This document shows positions 34,801 to 43,166 of a stretch of DNA of 64,000 bases, in pieces. Each line of letters begins with the position of its first letter. Position 1 is the stretch's first letter. The notes beneath the pieces are model-generated. The model did not search any database and was not told where the DNA came from. It saw only the letters and a program-made list of their open reading frames with translations. Where the stretch lies: NCBI RefSeq assembly GCF_004803465.1, contig NZ_SRSF01000002.1:62001-126000 (forward strand). The letters run 5' to 3'. The translations under genes were made by a program, and so were the position numbers. This DNA comes from Neolewinella litorea. Its GTDB lineage: Bacteria; Bacteroidota; Bacteroidia; Chitinophagales; Saprospiraceae.

Positions 34801-35916
34801 TCACACGGTAATCTTGCGGTCCCGGGCGGTCACCCGCCAGCCAGTTTCTACTTTCCCCCCGGTCACCGGCAGCAGTTCCTCGTAGAGGTTCACTGTAGGG
34901 CAAACGTGACGGGGCACGGCCCAGTAGGGTTGCCCCACCCGGAACCGGCTGGTGTCGGGCACGGTGATGACCAGGTGTTCCTCCCACTGTCCGCGGATCT
35001 CGTAGTTGGGAATACCGGGAAAGTACACCCGGGGCTGCGGCGGATCTGCGGCTACGGCCTTGGAGCCGAGATCGAAACAGAGCGTCCGCTCGTCGATGAT
35101 GGAAAGCACCCGCGTAAGCAGCAGGGCGGCCGGCTCGAAGGGCCATTCGTCAAAGGAGGTTCCGTAGCCGGCATCCCACAGAAAGAAGGTACCGGGACTC
35201 ACCCACGTGTTGCGCTTGCCTACGTAAAAGGGAAAGTTCGGAGAGCCGGCTACTACGATTTCCAGGGTAGTGCCAATCTGGGCCTCCGCCGAAGCCCGCA
35301 ATCGTTGCACCTCCTCAAACACCGCCTCCGCCTGTCGCCGACGGGCCGACTCCTCGGCATCGCGGATGTGTCCGTCGTACACGTGAAAACCACGCAATGC
35401 CAGTCCGGGCAAACTATTCACTACCTGCAGCAGGGGCATGGCCTTGGCCGGTCGAACGCCGGTGCGGTCCATTCCCAGGTTCAGGTCGAGATATACGGGC
35501 AGGGGGTCGTCGGCGAAGCGTTCGGAAAGCATCCGCGCGGTGTCCTCGTTGTCGACCAGACTCGAAAACTCCGTCGCGGGGAACATGCTCCGCAGTTCCT
35601 GCCACCGGCGCGCCTTAACGTCCGACAGCTGGTAGCTGAGCAGCACCTGCCCGGCGCCGGCCTCCCCCAGCAGCTCCCCTTCGCTTACCGTGCTGCACTT
35701 GAAGCGCGTGATGCCCCGCCCCCGGGCCATTTCCGCTACTTCCCGGCACTTGACGGTCTTGATGTGGGGTTGCAGGCAGTGGCCGTCCGGGGTGGCGGTG
35801 AGCGCCAGGGCGCGGTCGATGTTCTCGGCGATCACTTCCGGAAAGACGAGCAGGGCCGGGGAGTCCAGGTCTTCCAGCCCCTCGACCGCGTAGCGGTAGT
35901 CGGGTTTCCAGGTCAC
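34801..35916 (-). CDS. D-threonine aldolase / D-serine dehydratase-like PLP enzyme
   Basis: 371 residues from a GTG at 35916, whose GTGA overlaps the RidA stop; the longer reading frame is in RidA. Alanine-racemase-fold PLP domain: the lysine is in CLQPHIKTVKCREVAEM, with LSYQLSDVKARRW, VYLDLNLGMDRTGVRP and GFHVYDGHIRD. The C-terminal domain has RVYFPGIPNYEIRGQWEEHL and the metal-binding PRHVCPTVNLYEE (His, Cys), as in metal-assisted DSD1 and D-threonine aldolases. It would cleave D-threonine to glycine plus acetaldehyde or deaminate D-serine. Context (RidA) favours dehydratase chemistry. Confidence 0.88.
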   Translation of the reverse strand: MTWKPDYRYAVEGLEDLDSPALLVFPEVIAENIDRALALTATPDGHCLQPHIKTVKCREVAEMARGRGITRFKCSTVSEGELLGEAGAGQVLLSYQLSDVKARRWQELRSMFPATEFSSLVDNEDTARMLSERFADDPLPVYLDLNLGMDRTGVRPAKAMPLLQVVNSLPGLALRGFHVYDGHIRDAEESARRRQAEAVFEEVQRLRASAEAQIGTTLEIVVAGSPNFPFYVGKRNTWVSPGTFFLWDAGYGTSFDEWPFEPAALLLTRVLSIIDERTLCFDLGSKAVAADPPQPRVYFPGIPNYEIRGQWEEHLVITVPDTSRFRVGQPYWAVPRHVCPTVNLYEELLPVTGGKVETGWRVTARDRKITV

Positions 35917-36305
35917 GAGGTTCCGATTTTGGCAATGACGTCGATCTCCACTTTGATGCCGTTCTTGAGACCCGACTGTACGGTGGTGCGCGCCGGCCGG
36001 ACCCCCGAGAAGAAGGTCGCGTACTCCGCGTTGAAGCGGTCGAAGTCGTCGCTGTCCGCCAAGTGCACCGTGCACTTGACTACATTGTCCATGCTCGCGC
36101 CGCCGGCCTCCAAAATGGACTTGATGTTGTTTAGCACCTGCCGGGTTTCCTCCTCGATCGTACCAAGAGCGTAGGTGGAGGTAGCAAAGTTCATGGGCGT
36201 CTGTCCGCTCACGAAGAGCAGGTCACCGACAATGACGCCGTCGGAGTAGGCCCCCGTGCTGAAGTCCGTCGCCCGGTCTGGGTGGGTAATGCGTTGTTTT
36301 TTCAT
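35913..36305 (-). CDS. RidA-family enamine/imine deaminase
   Basis: 130 residues, trimeric YjgF/YER057c/UK114 fold. RidA hydrolyses reactive 2-aminoacrylate and 2-aminocrotonate released by PLP dehydratases. Visible: VIVGDLLFVSGQTPMNF, EEETRQVLNNIKSILEAGGA and the substrate-binding arginine in SGVRPARTTVQSGL. Flanked by the FAH gene (no gap) and overlapping the D-threonine aldolase-like gene by four bases, so all three are translationally coupled. Confidence 0.94.
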   Translation of the reverse strand: MKKQRITHPDRATDFSTGAYSDGVIVGDLLFVSGQTPMNFATSTYALGTIEEETRQVLNNIKSILEAGGASMDNVVKCTVHLADSDDFDRFNAEYATFFSGVRPARTTVQSGLKNGIKVEIDVIAKIGTS

Positions 36306-37172
36306 TTATGCGGTTGCTTGATAGGCTTTTACTTCCTGCCGGGAGGTTCCCAGTCCGTCGATGCCCAGTTCGACCACGTCGCCGACTTTGAGGTAGCGGT
36401 TCGGTTTCATGCCCAGGCCTACCCCACTGGGCGTGCCGGTACTAATGACGTCGCCGGGCAGCAGGGTCATGAAGCGACTGATGTAACTGATGCAGGTGGG
36501 AATATTGAAGATAAAGTCGGAGGTATTGCTGTCCTGTACTGTTTCCCCGTTCAGTTTCAGCCATAGCCGCAGCCGGTGGGGATCTCCAATCTCGTCGGGC
36601 GTCGCGATCCACGGGCCCAGCGGTGCGAAGGTATCGGCGCTTTTGCCCTTTACCCACTGTCCGCCGCGCTCCATCTGGAAGGCGCGCTCACTCACGTCAT
36701 TGTGCAGGACGTAGCCAGCAACGCAGTCCATCGCCTCGTCTTCCGTGACGTAGCTGGCGCGCTTGCCGATTACCAGGGCCAGCTCCACTTCCCAGTCCGT
36801 CTTGGTACTGTCGCGGGGCAGCACGATGGGGTCGTTCGGGCCGGAAATTGCGGTGGTGGCCTTCATGAAAATTACCGGCTCGGAAGGCGGCCGGGCTCCC
36901 GTTTCCTCGGCGTGGGCGGCGTAATTCATCCCCACGCAGATGATCTTTGAGGGTCGGGCGCAGGGCGGCGCCAATCTAACGTCGGGGCCCACCATCGGAC
37001 ACTCCGCGGCGTGCGTCTCCAGCCACCTCGCGAGGCGCGCGGGACCATCGCTGCCGAAAAATGCCTCGTTGTAGTCTTCCCCGAAGGCGGACACATCGAT
37101 GCGGCTGCCGTCTTCCCGGTGGATGCCCGGGACCGTACGGCCAGAGGAATTAATAAATCGGATCAATTTCAT
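36306..37172 (-). CDS. Fumarylacetoacetate hydrolase family protein
   Basis: 288 residues. First gene of the D-amino-acid-like operon. FAH fold motifs: KIICVGMNYAAHAEETGARP, PVIFMKATTAISGPNDPIVL and KTDWEVELALVIGKRASYVT (metal-ligand glutamates), VLHNDVSERAFQ, LLPGDVISTGTPSGVG. Members hydrolyse or decarboxylate beta-keto or dioxo acids; this subgroup includes acylpyruvases and dienoate isomerases. The exact substrate is not deducible but it sits well downstream of a deamination that yields a 2-oxoacid. Confidence 0.9.
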   Translation of the reverse strand: MKLIRFINSSGRTVPGIHREDGSRIDVSAFGEDYNEAFFGSDGPARLARWLETHAAECPMVGPDVRLAPPCARPSKIICVGMNYAAHAEETGARPPSEPVIFMKATTAISGPNDPIVLPRDSTKTDWEVELALVIGKRASYVTEDEAMDCVAGYVLHNDVSERAFQMERGGQWVKGKSADTFAPLGPWIATPDEIGDPHRLRLWLKLNGETVQDSNTSDFIFNIPTCISYISRFMTLLPGDVISTGTPSGVGLGMKPNRYLKVGDVVELGIDGLGTSRQEVKAYQATA

Positions 37173-37506
37173 GCGCTGAATATAGAGCTTGTTTGCGCAT
37201 TACCATGTGACTTGCAATCGGGCCTTTCGGCCAGAAAAGCAAAACCCAAACAAGCGCTAATCAGGGCGCGGTCGCGGGTGCAATGCCCATCCCAAAATGC
37301 CGGCCCGGCACGTAGCCCGACCTTCTCCGCGCTCACGGAGAGCCTGTCCTTGACCGCCGGAAATGGCACCGACACCCTCCCCTGGATGCGTCACCACGGA
37401 ACCCGGCCTTTGGCGAAAGAGCCCCGGCACACGCGGCCGCGCCCAAACATTTACCCCCCGGCGGCGGTAACGCAGGGGCAACGCCTTCACTAAACAGCAC
37501 CGCACC
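37173..37506. other. Intergenic stretch without a recognisable gene
   Basis: About 330 bases between the FAH operon start and the small acidic protein gene. The open frames seen are Arg/Pro-rich shadows. A near-copy of the GGCACCCGCG word, with one mismatch (GGCACACGCG), starts at 37426. The promoter of the FAH operon should lie near 37200 but no good TAnnTTTG is seen. Confidence 0.5.
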
Positions 37507-37776
37507 ATGGTAGAAGCCCTGATCAACTCCACCCTAGACGCCCTCGCGCAGCCCGCAAACCGCAAAAATGGCATCGCCGAAGCCGTCCTGAATTTTCTCC
37601 GCCCGGCTTTCTCCGACGAGGAGGAATTCGAGGAAGTGAAAGCCGACCCTTCGTCTGATGAATCCGACGAGCGCGTCCGCGAACGACTGGACGACTATCT
37701 CACCGGACACCCCGACCGTATCGAGAAACTGGAAGATATTCTGGACCGGCAGGATGGGATTGGAGGGGTTCGTTAG
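37507..37776 (+). CDS. Small acidic hypothetical protein
   Basis: 89 residues, cytoplasmic. Hydrophobic N-terminal helix (VEALINSTLDALAQPANRKN) then an acidic, largely helical C-terminal half (DEEEFEEVKADPSSDESDER and LDDYLTGHPDRIEKLEDILD). No known family recognised. Coding is likely because the composition and codon use are normal and the frame is closed by the TTAGT repeats; the annotation remains tentative. Confidence 0.5.
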   Translation: MVEALINSTLDALAQPANRKNGIAEAVLNFLRPAFSDEEEFEEVKADPSSDESDERVRERLDDYLTGHPDRIEKLEDILDRQDGIGGVR

Positions 37777-37862
37777 TGCTTTAATTCGTTAGTGCTTTAG
37801 TTCTTTAGTTCTTTAGTGCGGTAGGGCTGTAGTGCTTTAGTTCTTTAGTGCTTTAGAGTGGT
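37775..37862. repeat. Second TTAGT-type repeat array
   Basis: Direct repeats of TTAGTGCTTTAGTTC-like words (for example at 37775, 37798 and 37840), the same family as 9639-9866 but with one arm only. It overlaps the last codon of the small acidic gene. No ORF lies inside. Confidence 0.8.
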
Positions 37863-38073
37863 AGGGGCTTTTCTGCTACTTAATTTGTTGGGGGGGGTGC
37901 CGTAGTGCGGGCGGTGCTTCGGAGAATCTATTTTTCAGTGGGGTCAACACATAAGTACAGTCACCGTAGATCGTGATCGCGGACTCCCATTGCAGCGTGA
38001 GCCATATTCAGGGGGGTGGGCCCATAGTACAGCTGAACTGCCGTACTAAGTTGCTGATGTGGAAAACTTTTTG
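37863..38073. other. Intergenic stretch upstream of dnaE
   Basis: About 210 bases between the repeats and the dnaE promoter. It includes a G8 tract near 37891. No ORF, tRNA or hairpin of note. Confidence 0.4.
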
Positions 38074-38104
38074 TTTGAAAAAAGGCATTTTCTGGCTACC
38101 TTGC
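38074..38104 (+). promoter_or_regulatory. Promoter of dnaE
   Basis: A TTTG -33 element (38074-38077), a 19-base spacer, then TACCTTGC (38097-38104), one mismatch from TAnnTTTG. The dnaE ATG begins 22 bases later. The same TACCTTGC is found just upstream of the RluA-family gene at 57203. Confidence 0.55.
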
Positions 38105-38126
38105 AAGGTCGAAACCGCCCTCCCCT

Positions 38127-41100
38127 ATGCCTGAATTCTGCCACCTCCACTGCCATACCCAGTACTCCTTACTCGACGGGGCTTCGGAGATCGGTACCAT
38201 GATGGACAAGGCCCAGGCCGACGGCCAGAAGGGCGTGGCATTGACCGACCACGGTAATATGTTCGGGGCGTTCAAGTTCGTGGCGGAGGCCGACAAGCGC
38301 GGCCTTAAACCGATGGTCGGTTGCGAATTCTACCTCGTGGAAGACCGTCGGGTCAAGGCGTTCAGTCGGGCCCGGGGGGAAAAGGACGTGCGCTACCACC
38401 AGCTGATGCTGGCCAAGAACAAGCAGGGCTACCAGAACCTCTCCAAGCTCTGCAGCCTGGGGTACATCGAGGGGCTATACGGTAAGTATCCGCGGATCGA
38501 TAAGGAACTTCTGGTGCAGCACTCCGAAGGGATTATCGCCACGAGCTGCTGCATCGGTGCCGAGATTCCCCAGCTGCTGCTGCAGGGCAAGGACGAAGAA
38601 GCGGAAAAGGCCCTGAAGTGGTGGCTCGACGTTTTTGGCGACGACTACTACATCGAGTTGCAGCGCCACCGCGGATTGGAGGACATCGACGGATTGGGGG
38701 TCAGTCAGGAAGACGTGAACCAGAAACTCCTCGGCTTCGCCCGCAAGCACAACGTCAAGGTGATCTGCACCAACGACAGCCACTACGTGGAAGAGGAGGA
38801 CTACCTGCCGCACGACATCCTCCTGTGCGTGAATACGGGCAGCCTCATGGAAGACATGAGCCGCTTCAAGTTTCCGAGCTCCGACTTTTATTTTAAATCG
38901 CAGCAGGAGATGAGCCGGCTCTTTGGGGACGTACCCGAGAGCGTAGCCAACACGATGGAGATCCACGACAAGATCGACCACCTGAAGCTGACCAGCGACG
39001 TACTGCTTCCCAACTTCCCGATGCCGGCGGGCTTCAAGACGCAGGACGAATACCTGCGCCACCTCACCTACGAGGGAGCCAAGAAACGCTACGGCGAACT
39101 CTCGGCGATCGTCACCGAACGCCTCGACTTCGAACTGGAAGTCATCAAGGCATCGGGCTACCCCGGTTACTTCCTGATCGTACAGGACTTCACCGCCGCT
39201 GCCCGCAAGATGGGCGTAAGTGTAGGCCCCGGCCGGGGTTCGGCGGCCGGATCGGCGGTAGCCTACTGTACGGGCATCACGAATATCGACCCCATCAAGT
39301 ACGACCTGCTGTTTGAGCGATTCCTCAACCCCGAGCGGGTATCGATGCCCGATATCGATATCGACTTCGACGACGTAGGCCGGCAGAAGGTCATCGACTA
39401 CGTGATCGACAAGTACGGGCAGCAGCAGGTCGCCCAGATCATCACCTACGGCACCATGGCCGCCCGCTCCTCCCTGCGCGACGTGGGCCGGGTCATGGAC
39501 GTTCCCCTGGGTGAGGTTGACAAGGTGGCCAAGTCCTTTCCCGCTCAACTCGGTGCTACGCTGCGCGATGTACTGGCCCCCAAGGACATCCACCCGAAAC
39601 TAAAAGGAAAACTCAACGGCGACGATACGGAAAAGGCCTACCGCTTCCGCGAGATGGCCGACCGCCAGGACGAGATCGGCGAGATGATCCGCACCGCCTC
39701 AAAACTCGAAGGCAGCATTCGCAATACCGGCGTACACGCCTGCGGAGTCGTCATCACCCCTACCCCGGTCACCGACCACGTGCCCGTGACGGCGGACAAG
39801 GACACCGGCATGTACATCAGCCAGTTTGACAACTCGGTGGCCGAGATCGCCGGTCTGCTCAAGATGGACTTCCTGGGCCTCAAGACCCTGAGCATCATCA
39901 AGGACGCACTGGTGATGGTGAAGGACAACCACGGCAAGGACATCGACATCGATGCCATCCCCCTGGACGATCCGAAAACCTACGAGCTGTTCCAGCGCGG
40001 AGAGACCAACGGCATCTTCCAGTACGAATCCGGCGGGATGCAGAAACACATGAAGAGCCTCAAGCCGACGACCTTCGACGACTTGATCGCCATGAACGCC
40101 CTGTACCGCCCCGGACCGCTGGAGTACATCCCGGAGTTCATCGACCGGAAGCACGGCCGCAAGCCCATCGTATACACCCTGGACGGGGAAGAGAAATACC
40201 TGAAGGAAACCTTCGGCATCTACGTGTACCAGGAGCAGATCATGCTCCTCAGCCAATCCATCGCCGGCTTCTCCAAAGGTCAGGCCGACGTACTGCGCAA
40301 GGCCATGGGCAAGAAGCAGAAGGCGGTACTCGACAAGATGTTTCCCACCTTCATCGAGGGCGGAAAGGCCAACGGCCACCCTGAAGACAAGCTGGCGAAG
40401 ATCTGGAAAGACTGGGAAGCCTTTGCCTCCTACGCCTTCAACAAGTCGCACTCCACCTGCTACGCCTTCGTGGCCTACCAGACAGCCTTCCTCAAGGCAC
40501 ACTACCCGGCCGAGTACATGGCCTCGGTACTGACGCACAACCGGACGGACCAGACCAAGCTGACCTTCTTCCTGAAGGAGTGCAAGCGCATGAACGTGCC
40601 GGTGCTGGGCCCGGACATCAACGAGAGCCAGGCCGACTTCTCGGTCAACCAGGACGGCGCGATCCGCATCGGCATGACGGCCCTGAAGGGGGTGGGCGAA
40701 GGTCCGGTCGAATCCATCCTCGCGGCCCGTAAGGAAGGAGGCCCCTTCGAATCCGTCTTCCACCTCATGCAGCGCGTCGAGCCCGGCAGCGTGAACAAGC
40801 GGGTGCTGGAAGCCCTGGTCGATGCTGGGGCCTTTGACTGCTTCGAGTCCGTTCACCGGGCGCAATACTTCGCCCCCAGCGAGAAGTACGACAGCTACCT
40901 GGAGCACGTCACCAAGTACGCTAATGCCTACCAGAGCCAGCTGGCCTCCGCGGCCAATTCCCTCTTCGGGGCCATCCAGGACGAGGTGCTCCCCGACGAG
41001 CCCACGCCGCCGCAGGCCCGGGAATGGACCCTGCCGGAAAAGCTCAGTCGCGAAAAGGAAGTGACCGGCATCTACGTCAGTGGTCACCCCCTCGACGGTT

Positions 41101-41672
41101 ACAAACTGGAGATCGACAACTTCGTCACCTGCTCGCTGGCCGACCTGGACCCGCAGCGGTACGGCAAGACGAGCCTGCGGCTGGCCGGCATGATCAGCAG
41201 TTCCCGCCACATGGTAAGCAAGAACGGCAACGGCTGGGGCATCTTTGAATTGAGCGACTTCGACGAGACGATCGAATTCCGCCTCTTCGGCGAGGACTAC
41301 GAAAAGTACAAGCACGTGCTGAACCAGGGCAAGGCCGTATTCGTCAAGGCCGCCTACCGGCAGCGTTGGAACAGCGATGACGTCGAAATTGCCGTAAGTG
41401 AAGTAAAACTACTGGAAGGACTGGGACGCGAAATGACCGAAGCTATCATCCTCAAACTGCCGCTCGGCGACCTCACCAGCGACCTCGTGGTCGCGCTCGA
41501 AGAACTCTGCAACCGCTACCAGGGCCGGCAGAAACTGCGGATGGTGTTCTACGATCCGGAAGAGGACATGAAGCTAAAGATGTTCAGCCTCAAGCGTACC
41601 GTGGACGCCGACACCGAGTTCATCAACGAGATCGAGCGACTGGGCATCAAGTACCGGGTGTCGGCCGGGTAA
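38127..41672 (+). CDS. dnaE: DNA polymerase III alpha subunit
   Basis: 1181 residues, catalytic subunit of the replicative polymerase. PHP domain starts at the N-terminus (FCHLHCHTQYSLLDG), with ALTDHGNMFG and TNDSHYVEEEDYLPH. Polymerase palm: GVSVGPGRGSAAGSAVAY and the aspartates of MPDIDIDFDDVGRQKVIDYV. Fingers include FQYESGGMQKHMKSLKPTTF. The C-terminal half has the beta-clamp/helix-hairpin region and an OB fold (GMISSSRHMVSKNGNGWGIF). No intein is seen; length is normal for the DnaE type. Confidence 0.97.
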   Translation: MPEFCHLHCHTQYSLLDGASEIGTMMDKAQADGQKGVALTDHGNMFGAFKFVAEADKRGLKPMVGCEFYLVEDRRVKAFSRARGEKDVRYHQLMLAKNKQGYQNLSKLCSLGYIEGLYGKYPRIDKELLVQHSEGIIATSCCIGAEIPQLLLQGKDEEAEKALKWWLDVFGDDYYIELQRHRGLEDIDGLGVSQEDVNQKLLGFARKHNVKVICTNDSHYVEEEDYLPHDILLCVNTGSLMEDMSRFKFPSSDFYFKSQQEMSRLFGDVPESVANTMEIHDKIDHLKLTSDVLLPNFPMPAGFKTQDEYLRHLTYEGAKKRYGELSAIVTERLDFELEVIKASGYPGYFLIVQDFTAAARKMGVSVGPGRGSAAGSAVAYCTGITNIDPIKYDLLFERFLNPERVSMPDIDIDFDDVGRQKVIDYVIDKYGQQQVAQIITYGTMAARSSLRDVGRVMDVPLGEVDKVAKSFPAQLGATLRDVLAPKDIHPKLKGKLNGDDTEKAYRFREMADRQDEIGEMIRTASKLEGSIRNTGVHACGVVITPTPVTDHVPVTADKDTGMYISQFDNSVAEIAGLLKMDFLGLKTLSIIKDALVMVKDNHGKDIDIDAIPLDDPKTYELFQRGETNGIFQYESGGMQKHMKSLKPTTFDDLIAMNALYRPGPLEYIPEFIDRKHGRKPIVYTLDGEEKYLKETFGIYVYQEQIMLLSQSIAGFSKGQADVLRKAMGKKQKAVLDKMFPTFIEGGKANGHPEDKLAKIWKDWEAFASYAFNKSHSTCYAFVAYQTAFLKAHYPAEYMASVLTHNRTDQTKLTFFLKECKRMNVPVLGPDINESQADFSVNQDGAIRIGMTALKGVGEGPVESILAARKEGGPFESVFHLMQRVEPGSVNKRVLEALVDAGAFDCFESVHRAQYFAPSEKYDSYLEHVTKYANAYQSQLASAANSLFGAIQDEVLPDEPTPPQAREWTLPEKLSREKEVTGIYVSGHPLDGYKLEIDNFVTCSLADLDPQRYGKTSLRLAGMISSSRHMVSKNGNGWGIFELSDFDETIEFRLFGEDYEKYKHVLNQGKAVFVKAAYRQRWNSDDVEIAVSEVKLLEGLGREMTEAIILKLPLGDLTSDLVVALEELCNRYQGRQKLRMVFYDPEEDMKLKMFSLKRTVDADTEFINEIERLGIKYRVSAG

Positions 41673-41675
41673 GCC

Positions 41676-42884
41676 CTATCGCAGGCGATAGGCCCCGACC
41701 AGGGTATACCCCCGCAGTTTTGTAGAGTTGGTGATGTAGGTCTGCAGTAGGTCGCTGTTGTGTAGGTAACGAAACTGTAGCGAAAAGCGCCTGCCCACGT
41801 TCATCCCCGCCCCCGCGAACAGTCCGAAGTTCCAGCTCACCTCGTAACCGCGGACGCGCGTGGCGGTACGCTGGCTCAGAAACGAATCCCAGGGAAACTG
41901 AAAGCCCCCGCCCGTCTCAAAAAAGAAGCTTTTGGCGGGCGACAGGTGCAAATAGCGCCGAAATCCCAGCGGTACGTTCACGGACCGCAAGTTGACCGTC
42001 GCGTTTCGCGTGTTCTCCTGCTGCACTTCGCTACGCAGGCTGTGGTAGTAGACTTCCACGAATAACGCCCAGCGCTCATTCGCGTAGGGCAAAATGTGCT
42101 CTACTTCGATGCCGAACCGTGGCCCCACAGTGCCAACCAGCATACTTCGAGAGTGGCCACCGAAACCGTTGTCGAACAGTACGGGTCCGGCGTAGTACTC
42201 CACTCCGGGCCGCAGCCTGACGCGAAAGCGGTTGGGGTTGGTGGGCCGCAGGTCCACCCGATAGCTAGCCCCCCGACAGCTGTTGTAATCAACGAAGTAA
42301 TCGACAAGATCCGCCCGACGGTAGGCGATCTTTCGCAGCGTCACTTCGGGAGTCGAGCAGTTGATCGCGCTGCGCAGCTGCCCCCGGAAAGTGGGCCGCT
42401 CCACTCGAAAACCGTTCTCCAGAAAACTGCGGTTGATGAGGGGTGCGAGCTTATCCTCACCCTGCCGGTAGAAGAAACGCTTCATTTCACCCGACTCGAA
42501 GTAAAAAAGGTCAGCCTCCCCATCGACAAGGAATTCCAGGAATACGGTGTCGGTAACAAAAACGGGTTCGGACGATTCGCTTAGTCTGTCCATTCGTTCG
42601 CTCGACTGGTCGATGTCGACCACCGCCCGCAGATACCGCAGTCCGCCCTCGGCGTAACCAAATTCCCTGACCCGCGTGAGATCCCCGATGCGTACCTCCC
42701 GGTCATCCTCACGGTAGCGAAACTGCCGTGGATTATCAACCCAGTCGCGGTCCAGAATCTCTACTTCCCTGCGTTCGCCATCCCGCAGCACTATGTACCC
42801 CGGCAGGTATTCCGACTGGGCAAAAAGGTCGGCACTGGAAGCCCAAATTATTCCCAAGACAAAAATTGCATACCCCAGCCGCAT
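41676..42884 (-). CDS. Hypothetical exported beta-barrel-type protein
   Basis: 402 residues from the ATG at 42884 (MRLGYAIFVLGIIWASSADL, signal peptide); a TTG at 42905 is also possible. After the signal there is a domain with EYLPGYIVLRDGERREVEIL typical of Bacteroidota envelope proteins of unknown role, then a C-terminal part with alternating aromatic beta-strands (FGIEVEHILPYANERW, FLEVYYHSL, FSLQFRYLHNSDLLQ) that looks like a small outer-membrane barrel. No family assigned. It converges on dnaE with a 3-base gap. Confidence 0.75.
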   Translation of the reverse strand: MRLGYAIFVLGIIWASSADLFAQSEYLPGYIVLRDGERREVEILDRDWVDNPRQFRYREDDREVRIGDLTRVREFGYAEGGLRYLRAVVDIDQSSERMDRLSESSEPVFVTDTVFLEFLVDGEADLFYFESGEMKRFFYRQGEDKLAPLINRSFLENGFRVERPTFRGQLRSAINCSTPEVTLRKIAYRRADLVDYFVDYNSCRGASYRVDLRPTNPNRFRVRLRPGVEYYAGPVLFDNGFGGHSRSMLVGTVGPRFGIEVEHILPYANERWALFVEVYYHSLRSEVQQENTRNATVNLRSVNVPLGFRRYLHLSPAKSFFFETGGGFQFPWDSFLSQRTATRVRGYEVSWNFGLFAGAGMNVGRRFSLQFRYLHNSDLLQTYITNSTKLRGYTLVGAYRLR

Positions 42885-43166
42885 AGCTACTTTGCTTTTG
42901 ACCAACCGAACATACCACCGTTACGTGTGCCAACCATCCGCCGCCGAAAAATACCCAGCGTCCGCGGCGCAGCGGATTGGAGATTGCCGGATCAGGCGTC
43001 CATTAGAGGTAACCTAAACCCCGTGGACCGATGATCGCACCTTTCCGATCGACGAATAGACACCGTGGATCGACGATTCCCTGTCTTCCCACCAACAACC
43101 CGAGCGGTCGAGTGAGGCTGGATTACCCCGTGCTATGCCCTACCTTAGCCGGCGAGTCACGCTCCT

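Noticed and set aside
34729-36174. Plus-strand ORF of 481 codons over the PLP enzyme
   Set aside because: Shadow of the D-threonine aldolase-like gene and RidA; no domain is visible.
39699-41315. Long minus-strand ORF of 538 codons opposite dnaE
   Set aside because: It is antisense to a clear dnaE, has no recognisable domain, and is Val/Leu/Gly/His-rich as expected for the reverse frame of a GC-rich gene.
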